A DNA stretch of 44,049 bases from Bacteroidota bacterium (GTDB lineage Bacteria > Bacteroidota > Ignavibacteria > UBA10030 > UBA8401), in assembly GCA_028873075.1 (NCBI GenBank), contig JAGWND010000003.1, positions 1 through 44,049 on the forward strand. Reading direction: 5' to 3'. The notes beneath the pieces were generated by a model. The model did no database searches and was not told where the DNA came from. It saw nothing but the letters and a program-made list of their open reading frames with translations. Of this stretch, positions 33,666 to 40,898 are shown piece by piece; the stretch's first letter is position 1; each line of letters starts with the position of its first letter. The translations under genes were made by a program, and so were the position numbers.

Positions 33666-34658
33666 TTAATCTTCCGGCGGAGCTTGCAGCATGTTGCTGA
33701 GAAATACGCCCCCTCTGCTCACCATCTGTTCTCCGGGTCTAAGTCCATCGAGGATTTGGTATTCGTCGTCTCGCTGCAATCCTACTGTCACCTTTCTCTG
33801 GACGAAGCGGCAGCGGTCTGTCGTTACCCAGACGGTTAACGTACCGTCGCCTTCACGCACGATACCCGTAACAGGAATTGTTACAGCTTTTTTCTTGTCG
33901 CCGAAAAAATGTGCTGTTCCGAACATTCCGGCGCGGAGTTTGTTCTCAAGATTCGAAAGAATGATTCGGACTTTCGCGGTTCTCGTTGTTGGATCAATGA
34001 CATCGCCGATGGAGGAGACCTTTCCAATGAAGCGTTCTGCGGGATATGCGTTACACTCAATTTCAACTTTTGAGTTCGTTTTGATATTGGTGAGCTGTCC
34101 TTCTGGGACTTCGGCGGCAACGATCACCGTTCCTGCAGCCGTTTGCTCGAGCACCTTCGGATCAATTCCAGCAGCACGCAACTGGCTTTCTTTCTGTGCC
34201 ATATCTGCCTGCGATTGGTTGTAGTCTGTTTGTGCGTCGAGCAATTCTTTTTCTGCGATGGCTTTGTCTTTTGTCAAATCTTCCAAACGGCGGTAATTTT
34301 TTGACGAGCGCTCGACGGCAGAAACGCTTTTTACAAAATCGGCATACAATTGCGTTAAGTCCGGCGTTTCAAAAAGGTATACGTTGCCGTTTCCGAATTC
34401 GGAGCGCGCGATGCTCACAGCAAAATGCGCCGGAGCCGTAAACTCGGTTTGAATAGTTTCTTCGTGTACCGTATCAATGGTGAATTGTTGAAGCTGAAGC
34501 GAATTCGGTGAGAAAACAATTTCGTTTTCATCGTTCAGCACCTGCGGCGCTGAGATGTTTCGTCCCGAAGCCGCCCGGGCTTCATCTGAGCGATTGCATG
34601 ACTGTAATGCTAATCCATCCAAAATTATCAGCATGGGAATTAAAATTCTCGTGATCAT
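33666..34658 (-). CDS. RND efflux periplasmic adaptor (CusB/CzcB-like)
   Basis: A 330-residue membrane-fusion protein with a lipoprotein signal (LALQSC, Cys21). A helical hairpin (~115-165: LYADFVKSVSAVERSSKNYRRLEDL..., in part) is flanked by lipoyl-like halves, then a beta-barrel (GKVSSIGDVIDPTTRTAKVRI) and a membrane-proximal domain (IPVTGIVREGDGTLTVWV). It bridges the RND pump and outer-membrane duct and may bind metal. It is shorter than many CusB proteins and lacks the N-terminal heavy-metal-binding domain and any obvious Met-rich site. It is the first gene of the pump trio, 218 bp after the small exported protein. Confidence 0.9.
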   Translation of the reverse strand: MITRILIPMLIILDGLALQSCNRSDEARAASGRNISAPQVLNDENEIVFSPNSLQLQQFTIDTVHEETIQTEFTAPAHFAVSIARSEFGNGNVYLFETPDLTQLYADFVKSVSAVERSSKNYRRLEDLTKDKAIAEKELLDAQTDYNQSQADMAQKESQLRAAGIDPKVLEQTAAGTVIVAAEVPEGQLTNIKTNSKVEIECNAYPAERFIGKVSSIGDVIDPTTRTAKVRIILSNLENKLRAGMFGTAHFFGDKKKAVTIPVTGIVREGDGTLTVWVTTDRCRFVQRKVTVGLQRDDEYQILDGLRPGEQMVSRGGVFLSNMLQAPPED

Positions 34659-34720
34659 ATCTTTTCCTCGATAAAGCCTAATACATTCTTTTTAATACAA
34701 CTGAAGAATCAAACTTGTAT

Positions 34721-34746
34721 GTGAAACCGTTTCAGCGGTTTTTCAC
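34721..34746. repeat. GTGAAACCG...CGGTTTTTCAC imperfect hairpin
   Basis: GTGAAACCG (34721-34729) pairs with CGGTTTTTCAC (34736-34746) with a two-base bulge. It lies in the 218-bp leader between the small exported protein gene and the adaptor. Read on the minus strand it would form a stem without a T-run, so it is more likely a dispersed GAAACCG...CGGTTTC repeat or an mRNA structure than a terminator. Confidence 0.4.
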
Positions 34747-34876
34747 TATGCAAGCGTTAATGCGGCATTTTTATTCATTCGAACGGAGAATGGATAAAAA
34801 TAACGAGCGCTTGTACCGGCACAAAACAACCGGCGCAACCAAGTCTAAAAAAGGAAATGGAAACTGGAGAAAAAGA

Positions 34877-35284
34877 TTAGATGAGAAATTCGCAGTGGAG
34901 CAGGTACAGCGGTAACGCGGAAATATGAGAAATACAATGAACGTTCTGCTCAACAGGGAGGATGCTTATACTCTGATCTACTAGTGCCGGATCTGCTGCA
35001 AGGGAGGGGCTGTCCAAATCTACAATTTGTATTGTGTGCCGGCGTGCAGCGTGCAGCGGAGTGAGAGATAGCTTCAGCTGAATAAGTGATTTTGCATTTT
35101 GAAGCTCCTCGCTGTTTATCGCCGCGTTGCCCGATTCCTCTGAAATGCCGACTTCCTCGGGGTGGCTTACACTGGTTCCCGGCAAAACATCGTCGAGATT
35201 TGCGAAATCAGCGAAGAACGTGGCGATAAAGAACCACGTTACCAGTGTCAACAAATTCGATTTTTTAAAGCAGAGGGTCATCAT
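34877..35284 (-). CDS. Small exported protein of unknown function, leads the RND operon
   Basis: A 135-residue ORF starting MMTLCFKKSNLLTLVTWFFIATFFADF, a signal peptide or signal anchor. The rest has no recognisable domain and a few His residues (SVSHPEE, LHAARRH, VHCISHISALPLYLLHC). I do not recognise the family. Support comes from its position: a near-consensus promoter ends 21 bp before its ATG and the metal-efflux genes follow on the same strand. A small periplasmic metal-binding or sensing accessory for the pump is a reasonable guess, not a finding. Confidence 0.55.
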   Translation of the reverse strand: MMTLCFKKSNLLTLVTWFFIATFFADFANLDDVLPGTSVSHPEEVGISEESGNAAINSEELQNAKSLIQLKLSLTPLHAARRHTIQIVDLDSPSLAADPALVDQSISILPVEQNVHCISHISALPLYLLHCEFLI

Positions 35285-35304
35285 ATTTGAGCATCAAACG
35301 TACA

Positions 35305-35333
35305 AATATACGCTGCCGCTGCGTGGTTGTCAA
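35305..35333 (-). promoter_or_regulatory. Strong sigma-70-like promoter of the metal-efflux operon
   Basis: On the minus strand TTGACA (35333-35328), a 17-bp spacer and TATATT (35310-35305). This is the best promoter match in the window, about 21 bp from the ATG at 35284, so the leader is very short. Confidence 0.65.
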
Positions 35334-35402
35334 GGTTTGTTTGCTGAAGAAAAAGCGCTGATCACTTCACAGCATATACATGCATTGCAAATTAGTCGAA
35401 TG

Positions 35403-36902
35403 CTATTGCACAACAAACATTTTCTTTTCCCTGTCCCACAGTAAACGCGCACGATTTTTTCCCCACCACGTTTGGACTTTTGCAACATCCTTCACAGAAA
35501 ATGAAATTGGAATATGGCTTTGCAGATGATCGTGTGCGTCATCGGCGAAAATTCCGCCGTCCTGAATAAGGCGAATCATCGCCGGAATTGCGTCGGCATC
35601 TCCCAGCTCAAGTGCGGTTTCCAAAAACTGGATTTGCATCTCGGGGTCGTCCTCCGACTTCGACGCCTCGACAAGTTTTTTCGCGGAAACACCGTCGCCG
35701 AATGTCTTCACTGCAACAAGCACGCTTTGTTGAACGTCGTCTGATTTGTCGTTGAGAAGCGGAACGATCTGAGCTTCCGCTGAAGCGACGCGCGATTTCG
35801 TTAACAGGTCCACTGCGGCTTTACGCACTTCGGAATCTTCATCGTGAAGAGCTTTTGTAACAAGCGGAATCCATTCTTGTTGCTGTGCGGGAAACGAAGC
35901 AAGCATGTGAATACCCGATTGTCTTTCTGTGCTCGCTTGACTCTGAAGCAAATGCAATGCGTGTTCGAGAGGATCTTCTGCAGGTTTGCGGAAGAAAAAA
36001 ACACCCGCAATAAAAATTGCAACGACAGCAGCAGCCGACGCGAGATTTCTAACTGCAATAGAAACACGCTCCGCCGTTTTGATGTAGCGGTACATTCCGC
36101 TTATCAGTAAACCGGCTGCGAGCAAAACAACAACCAAGGGGCTTGTCGGAAGTCCGGTGTTCCACGAAAGCTTCACGCCGATGAAGCTGATGATCGCACT
36201 TCCGATCCAGCCGATTGCGAGCCGCGTGCTGAGTTTATCGGAAAGCATCATTGCTCCGACGGACGGAATGACGAGGTAGCTGAAGACGAGAAACACCCCC
36301 GCAATTGCCACTGAACTTGTGATGACGAATCCGAACGACATATAAAAGAGAAAATCCCATAAGCGGACATTGATGCCGCCCGCTTCCGCTCTTGCAGGAT
36401 CGAACGAGATTGCCATGAACTTTTTCCGGAAGATGAAATGGAACAACCCGACAATCGAATAAATGATTGCTGTTTTGATAACGACGTGGCCCTGTACCCA
36501 GAGCAGATCGCCTTTAATGATGTGATCGAGTTCCTGCGGACCGAGCGCGCTTTTTGAAAGGATCAGAATTGTTGCCGCGAACGTTACGGCATAGACAATG
36601 CCAATGATCGCTTCGTGCGGTACTTTTTCGCTCTTCATGCGTGTGGCGGAAAAGATGAACGCGCCGAAAATCGTGAATGCAAGCGAGTAAAGATACAATG
36701 CTGTAATATCCGTGCCAACTTCGTAACCGAGCAGCACGCCGATGACTGTTCCTAATGCGGCAATTTGCGCCAACGCAAGATCAACGAAAATGACTTTTCG
36801 TGCGACAACGTGAACACCTAAATAGACATGAATGCCGGTGAGCACGAGGCACGCCAGCAGCGGCCAGATCATTGTTGAGGGCAAATAGAAAAGTTGTTCC
36901 AT
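35403..36902 (-). CDS. ABC-3 metal permease (ZnuB/TroC-like) fused to a HEAT-repeat domain
   Basis: A 499-residue protein. Residues ~1-275 are a standard ABC-3 family permease for Zn/Mn/Fe uptake: GVHVVARKVIFVDLALAQIAALG (in part), PHEAIIGIVYA, and VIPSVGAMMLSDKLSTRLAIGW. Usual members stop near 270-290. Here an additional membrane helix (~285-303, AAVVAIFIAGVFFF) leads into ~190 residues of HEAT-type repeats (LVTKALHDEDSEVRKAAVDLL; IVPLLNDKSDDVQQSVLVAVK; AIPAMIRLIQDG), an unusual fusion with a probable protein-docking role. No ABC ATPase gene is adjacent. The binding-protein gene lies 412 bp upstream on the same strand. Confidence 0.88.
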   Translation of the reverse strand: MEQLFYLPSTMIWPLLACLVLTGIHVYLGVHVVARKVIFVDLALAQIAALGTVIGVLLGYEVGTDITALYLYSLAFTIFGAFIFSATRMKSEKVPHEAIIGIVYAVTFAATILILSKSALGPQELDHIIKGDLLWVQGHVVIKTAIIYSIVGLFHFIFRKKFMAISFDPARAEAGGINVRLWDFLFYMSFGFVITSSVAIAGVFLVFSYLVIPSVGAMMLSDKLSTRLAIGWIGSAIISFIGVKLSWNTGLPTSPLVVVLLAAGLLISGMYRYIKTAERVSIAVRNLASAAAVVAIFIAGVFFFRKPAEDPLEHALHLLQSQASTERQSGIHMLASFPAQQQEWIPLVTKALHDEDSEVRKAAVDLLTKSRVASAEAQIVPLLNDKSDDVQQSVLVAVKTFGDGVSAKKLVEASKSEDDPEMQIQFLETALELGDADAIPAMIRLIQDGGIFADDAHDHLQSHIPISFSVKDVAKVQTWWGKNRARLLWDREKKMFVVQ

Positions 36903-37314
36903 AAAGTTTCCTTCGAGTGATCGTCATTTTGAGGTACTTATCCACGCCTTTGGCGTGGAAACTTCTTCTGCAATGACATTCGTTGTCATTCGTAGTCGTG
37001 GTTCGACTTCGCTCACCACGACAGCCGCCCTGAGCGAAGTCGAAGGGCGGAAAAAACCTCTTTCTTCTCGATGTCATTAGTAGGAGCGAAGCGACGAAGA
37101 ATCCAGCTTTTTGCCTCAAGGTAAAGTATGGATTCTTCGCTCCGCTGCTTATGACATTGGAGTCGTTCTGGGTCCCGCTGTTTTTTCGCTGATGCTCAGC
37201 ATGACAAACTCGGCCTAATTCGAAAGGCTGATCGGATGTCAATGCATGCGAAGATTCTTGACAAAGTCGAGATACATACCTCAGAATGACAAATCAGAAG
37301 ATTCTTGTTTTCTG
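36903..37314. repeat. Island of dispersed palindromic repeats
   Basis: No gene was found in these 412 bp. Perfect inverted repeats follow one another: CCACGCC/GGCGTGG (36942-36958), AATGACA/TGTCATT (36972-36990), GTCGTGG/CCACGAC (36995-37022) and CCGCCCT/AGGGCGG (37025-37050). Then come GGAGCGAAGCGACGAAGAATCC (37083-37104) and GGATTCTTCGCTCCGCT (37130-37146), which pair imperfectly. Related phrases (gaagattcttgacaaagtcgag) run to 37315. They resemble the dispersed 'GAGGAGCGAAGCGACGAAG' and 'CTGAGCGAAGTCGAAGGG' repeats of many genomes. No trace of an ABC ATPase reading frame was seen here. Confidence 0.7.
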
Positions 37315-38346
37315 TTACGATGCTGCTTTCAATATTTTTTCAAGCAAATAGGTGATGAGGTTTTCGTACGTGTTCGCCTCCGGACTGGAATACACATCAA
37401 TGTACGTCACGATTACTTTTGCTCCGGTTTTACTCGCAACATAGTCCGCCGCATCGGTGGAATAAAAATTATCGTTTAAAATGACTTTCACGCCGTCTCG
37501 TTTTACAAGGTCAACAACTTCGTCACGATGCTTCGCTGGCGGCGGAATGCCCGGCTTTTCTTCAAGCTCCCCGGCAATTTTTACTCCGAAGCGGTCGGCG
37601 AAATAGATGTACGTTTTGTGATAGGAAATGATTTCCTTCCCTTGCAGCGGCTCTGCCATTTTCATCCATCCGCCTAACTTTGCATCGAGATGCCGCGAAG
37701 CAAGCCACGAATACAGCTCGCCGTCTTTTGTTTTGCGGGTGAGAATATCGCCCCCTTTTTTGCCGAGCAGGTCGAGCAATTCGCTGCCGTACATTTTTTC
37801 GTCGAGACGGTGCTTGAAGGCATCGAGTCGTTGCTGGTAATAGCCCGAATTTGTCGGGTCAATTTGTTGAAGCCGTGCAGCAATATTTTCTGCTACGATT
37901 CTCACGTTCAGCGGATCGAGCCAGATGTGTGGATTGCCCTGCGGATGGATATCGCCCCACGCGCGCGAAACTTCTGTCGGCAATTCTCTTACCGGCACAT
38001 TGATCGTCGCGATGAGATGTCCGGGATTTCCGACTCCGATATTCGGATTACCCGATGCGTCAATAACATTTTTTGCCCAGAGGTCGAGCGACAATCCGTT
38101 TTCGATGAACAAATCGGCGTTTGTTGTTACTTCATTCATGCGCGGCGTCGGCGTAACATAGTGCGGGTCCTGTTTTGGATTGGCAAGAGCCGTGACCGTT
38201 ACTTTATCCCCGCCGACCTGTTCCGTCACGTATTTGAGATAATTCAGCGTGACAACAACGTTTAATTTTTTTTGTGCCGCCGCTGAAACATGCGCTATTG
38301 AAAACGCCAGAAATACGGCAAGTAGTGCTGCGAAAAGTTTTTTCAT
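37315..38346 (-). CDS. Cluster A-I metal-binding protein of an ABC importer (ZnuA/TroA-like)
   Basis: About 343 residues with a signal peptide ending AHVSAAAQ. Metal-ligand segments of the ZnuA/TroA family are present: DPHYVTPTP, NPHIWLDPLNVR, the SYHKTYIYFADRFG motif and NDNFYSTDAADYVA (Asp). There is no His-rich loop, so Zn versus Mn is undecided. It should deliver the metal to the ABC-3 permease encoded downstream. I moved the start from 38382 to Met 38346, because the extra 12 residues (MVNGKLENLENI) translate an intergenic repeat and the signal peptide begins at MKKLFAALL. It follows the outer-membrane barrel gene by 54 bp. Confidence 0.9.
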   Translation of the reverse strand: MKKLFAALLAVFLAFSIAHVSAAAQKKLNVVVTLNYLKYVTEQVGGDKVTVTALANPKQDPHYVTPTPRMNEVTTNADLFIENGLSLDLWAKNVIDASGNPNIGVGNPGHLIATINVPVRELPTEVSRAWGDIHPQGNPHIWLDPLNVRIVAENIAARLQQIDPTNSGYYQQRLDAFKHRLDEKMYGSELLDLLGKKGGDILTRKTKDGELYSWLASRHLDAKLGGWMKMAEPLQGKEIISYHKTYIYFADRFGVKIAGELEEKPGIPPPAKHRDEVVDLVKRDGVKVILNDNFYSTDAADYVASKTGAKVIVTYIDVYSSPEANTYENLITYLLEKILKAAS

Positions 38347-38400
38347 GATATTCTCCAAATTCTCAAGTTTTCCATTGACCATTTTTCGTCTTTCATGTTT

Positions 38401-39756
38401 TTATTTGTTCACCCAATATGGCTCTACCGGATGAGAGCCGAAGACGAAGTTTGCTCCAAAAAGTATTGAATTGGTGTTGTTCAGATTCGGCGCCAACGCA
38501 TCGCTCGTTCTGTGCTCGAAGCCGAGCCGGAAGCGGAGAAATTCCGTTGTGTAATAACTGACGAAAACAGAAATTTCCCGCGTCACTAATTGAGCATTTG
38601 ACGGTTCTTGTACCCAATCGTAACGAAGCCCCGCATACGTCCAGTATGAAAATTGATACTGAGCAAAGGTGTACCAACCGTACGGCTTGCGTGTTACCGT
38701 TCCTCCGGCAGGATTTGGTGTTGTATGATCGCCGAAGAAAATTTCTCCGCCGCCGACAAACGAATGATTTTCTCTTTGCTCGCTTGGCGCCCACTTATAC
38801 ATGAGGTTGCCTCCGACGAGATTCGTTGTTGTGATGCCGCTTTCGGTATAGCCGCTGACGCCGAGAACGAGCAGGTGCTCGTTGTTCCAATCCTGCGACA
38901 AGGTTAAATGCCCGAGATACGCGGTCTGTCCTCCCGGGTCGCCTGCGGATATTCCAAGCTCACTGCCGCGAAGAACGTCGGCGTTCATCTCGAATGTCGC
39001 AGAAGGAACCGGCGACGGGAGGAAGAATTGAAAATCGGCACCGACCGGATTGAAACCGGAATCAAAAAAGTTGCCGTGTTCTCCCCCTAGGTATTTTGAA
39101 ATCACAAGCGGGTATGTTGTCCACGGCAAATCGTGCAGGTGCGTGATGTTGCTGATGCCGATGGGAGCGAGATAGCGCCCGATTTTCACTTTCAACCCGA
39201 GCGGCGCGGTTTCGAGAATCGGCAGGCGTTTGATGAGGCCGTACGCTTCTTCCGCTTCAACACTGAACCCTTGCTGTGCATCGCTGTTGAGTGAAATGAT
39301 CGCGACGGCTTCAGCGTAGGGATCGACCGCAGAGCCTAATTCCATTTCTACCGCGCGGAGAAACGGGCGGTTGGAAATAACACTGCCGCCCGGCGCATCG
39401 TACACTGTGTCGTTGTCATGCCGCGCGGCAAAATTGATGAATGCCGTCATGCGCGGATTCAGAACGATCGGTGCCGATGCGCGAGACACGGCATCAACCT
39501 TGTTTTCCAGCCTCTGCATTCGTTGATCAATATTGTCTTCAAGCGCATCAAGGTCGTCTTCCGTTACCTGAGTCAACGATGTAGTTGTGCTGTCTGTTTT
39601 CAGGCTTTGAATCTCTTTGCGCAGTTCGTTAACCTCGTTTCGCAGCCGTTGAATGCTTGTCTCGCTGGTATCAGCCTGAGAATCCTTTGCGGATTGTTGT
39701 GCCATTATTGTGCCTGCGCATACAAACATTCCAACGGCAATCAAAAAATATTTCAT
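38401..39756 (-). CDS. Outer-membrane barrel with N-terminal coiled coil, probably metal-related porin
   Basis: A 451-residue protein with a signal peptide ending GTIMAQ. Residues ~30-95 are coiled-coil heptads (IQRLRNEVNELRKEIQSLK; LEDNIDQRMQRLENKVDAV). The rest is amphipathic beta strands (LGLKVKIGRYLAP, ATFEMNADVLRG, YQFSYWTYAGLRYDW, LRFRLGFEHRT) as in a porin. The coiled coil resembles the trimeric, cell-wall-facing linker seen in some outer-membrane porins. I do not recognise a named family. Its place between a DUF2946-like protein and a ZnuA/TroA-type binding protein makes metal passage across the outer membrane a plausible role. Confidence 0.72.
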   Translation of the reverse strand: MKYFLIAVGMFVCAGTIMAQQSAKDSQADTSETSIQRLRNEVNELRKEIQSLKTDSTTTSLTQVTEDDLDALEDNIDQRMQRLENKVDAVSRASAPIVLNPRMTAFINFAARHDNDTVYDAPGGSVISNRPFLRAVEMELGSAVDPYAEAVAIISLNSDAQQGFSVEAEEAYGLIKRLPILETAPLGLKVKIGRYLAPIGISNITHLHDLPWTTYPLVISKYLGGEHGNFFDSGFNPVGADFQFFLPSPVPSATFEMNADVLRGSELGISAGDPGGQTAYLGHLTLSQDWNNEHLLVLGVSGYTESGITTTNLVGGNLMYKWAPSEQRENHSFVGGGEIFFGDHTTPNPAGGTVTRKPYGWYTFAQYQFSYWTYAGLRYDWVQEPSNAQLVTREISVFVSYYTTEFLRFRLGFEHRTSDALAPNLNNTNSILFGANFVFGSHPVEPYWVNK

Positions 39757-39828
39757 GATTGCCCTCTGAGTAGTTGAACGATTTGTCGGTGATCCCGCTA
39801 TTAACAGGACACCGTTGAGGAAAATAGA

Positions 39829-40251
39829 TTAGGCAGTCACGAAAGGAGGGCCGCGATGGAAATACGGCGATAAAACTTCAAAGGAAACTGCAGGAACAAA
39901 AGTGATATAGGGAAGGTAAAATGCTTTCTCTTCAGGCTGAACTGTGAACACGGCCGTCGGCATGAATGCTCTGCCGAAAATCCCTGAGCATACGGCACAT
40001 GTTTCGGTATGCGAGAGGTCAATATGGTGACAATGAGCAGCATCCGCGTGTGTTGAGACAGTCTCATATCCCGTGCCTATAACAAATATTGCTTCATAGT
40101 CGCGGTGAATGGGCACAAGAATAACCATACCCACGACGTAAAACGCGAGCACCCACGACGAAAGCTTTTTATTGATACGGGAAATCATTGATGCATAAAA
40201 GATACAACATTCTAAACCAAATACAAGGAAAAAGGTTCCGCTTTGCGACAT
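39829..40251 (-). CDS. Small membrane protein, DUF2946-like
   Basis: A 140-residue protein with one or two hydrophobic segments at the start (FFLVFGLECCIFYA; LSSWVLAFYVVGMVILV), a His/Cys-rich middle (HADAAHCHHIDLSHTETCAVC) and a C-terminal FHRGPPF. A CxxC after a His cluster and an RGPP tail are features of DUF2946 proteins, which are known near TonB-dependent copper receptors in Proteobacteria. Assignment is by pattern only. It is divergent from the Cys-rich protein gene and heads the minus-strand barrel, binding-protein and permease block, so metal binding, perhaps copper, is inferred. Confidence 0.6.
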   Translation of the reverse strand: MSQSGTFFLVFGLECCIFYASMISRINKKLSSWVLAFYVVGMVILVPIHRDYEAIFVIGTGYETVSTHADAAHCHHIDLSHTETCAVCSGIFGRAFMPTAVFTVQPEEKAFYLPYITFVPAVSFEVLSPYFHRGPPFVTA

Positions 40252-40271
40252 GATTTTTTATTGCACGAAGA

Positions 40272-40295
40272 AACCTTCAAAGTAAAAAGAAGGTT
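40272..40295. promoter_or_regulatory. CueR-like palindrome in the divergent gap
   Basis: AACCTTC (40272-40278) and GAAGGTT (40289-40295) are perfect arms with a 10-bp centre, in the 56-bp gap between two His/Cys-rich genes. ACCTTC/GAAGGT are the half-sites of CueR/MerR-type copper promoters, whose centre is 9 bp; here it is 10. On the minus strand TATAAC (40298-40293) overlaps one arm as a possible -10. Confidence 0.45.
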
Positions 40296-40307
40296 ATATC
40301 ATCAGGC

Positions 40308-40730
40308 ATGAATGTTATTGCTAAATACTTCGGTGTCGGGCTGGCGGTTGTGCTGTTATCAGCAAACGGATTTTTTACAGCCTTCGCTCCGGACTTGCGC
40401 CATCACAACAGTGTAAAGAAGGCTTCAATGCAGATGTGCAGTTGCTATTCCGGCGATGAGGCAATGACGTGTTCATGCTGTTGCGCGAAGCATCGCTCAC
40501 ATACTGCAGCGTGCACTTCGTGTGAATTTTCTTCTGCGCCATGCGCAAATCCTATTGCCGCCGTTTCACCGAATGTTCTTGATCCTGCAGTTCAAACGCA
40601 ATCGAAAGAGCAAGACATTCTGCTTGGTACGAGATCGGAAAAATTTCCGGTGCTCGCTATATTGCTTCTTTCACGGACACAAGACCCGCTTTTCCATCCC
40701 CCGCAATCCTTTTCACACATCTTTTCATAA
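40308..40730 (+). CDS. Small Cys/His-rich membrane-anchored or exported protein
   Basis: A 140-residue protein with an N-terminal hydrophobic segment (GVGLAVVLLSANGFFTAFA), then nine Cys within ~40 residues (CSCYSGDEAMTCSCCC, AACTSC, APC) together with His (KHRSH). The tail is unstructured and ends PPQSFSHIFS. I do not recognise the family; a soft-metal-binding periplasmic protein is the natural reading. It lies 169 bp before a TonB-dependent receptor on the same strand and is divergent from the DUF2946-like gene across the palindrome at 40272-40295. The ATG at 40308 has no clear Shine-Dalgarno. Confidence 0.6.
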   Translation: MNVIAKYFGVGLAVVLLSANGFFTAFAPDLRHHNSVKKASMQMCSCYSGDEAMTCSCCCAKHRSHTAACTSCEFSSAPCANPIAAVSPNVLDPAVQTQSKEQDILLGTRSEKFPVLAILLLSRTQDPLFHPPQSFSHIFS

Positions 40731-40761
40731 TACAACTGCTCAACAAAAAATCTGAAGGCAA

Positions 40762-40790
40762 TGTCTGACAGCGGTTGTTACTGTCTGACA
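40762..40790. promoter_or_regulatory. Twin TGTCTGACA sites upstream of the TonB receptor
   Basis: TGTCTGACA occurs at 40762-40770 and again at 40782-40790, exactly 20 bp apart. Each is itself a TGTC-t-GACA dyad. Helically phased dyads in a promoter region look like operator sites; the regulator is unknown. Confidence 0.35.
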
Positions 40791-40898
40791 TTCAGCGAAA
40801 ATGAAATAAAGATATCAGCGGCTCGAAAACGCCGTCAGGTATCATTACGTTGAGCAATGATAAATTTTTCTTTGCGGTACTTAACGAAAGAAATCTCT

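Noticed and set aside
34715-34915. 66-aa plus-strand ORF in the RND leader
   Set aside because: It is basic, low-complexity and has no Shine-Dalgarno; it lies opposite the leader of the efflux operon and resembles no family.
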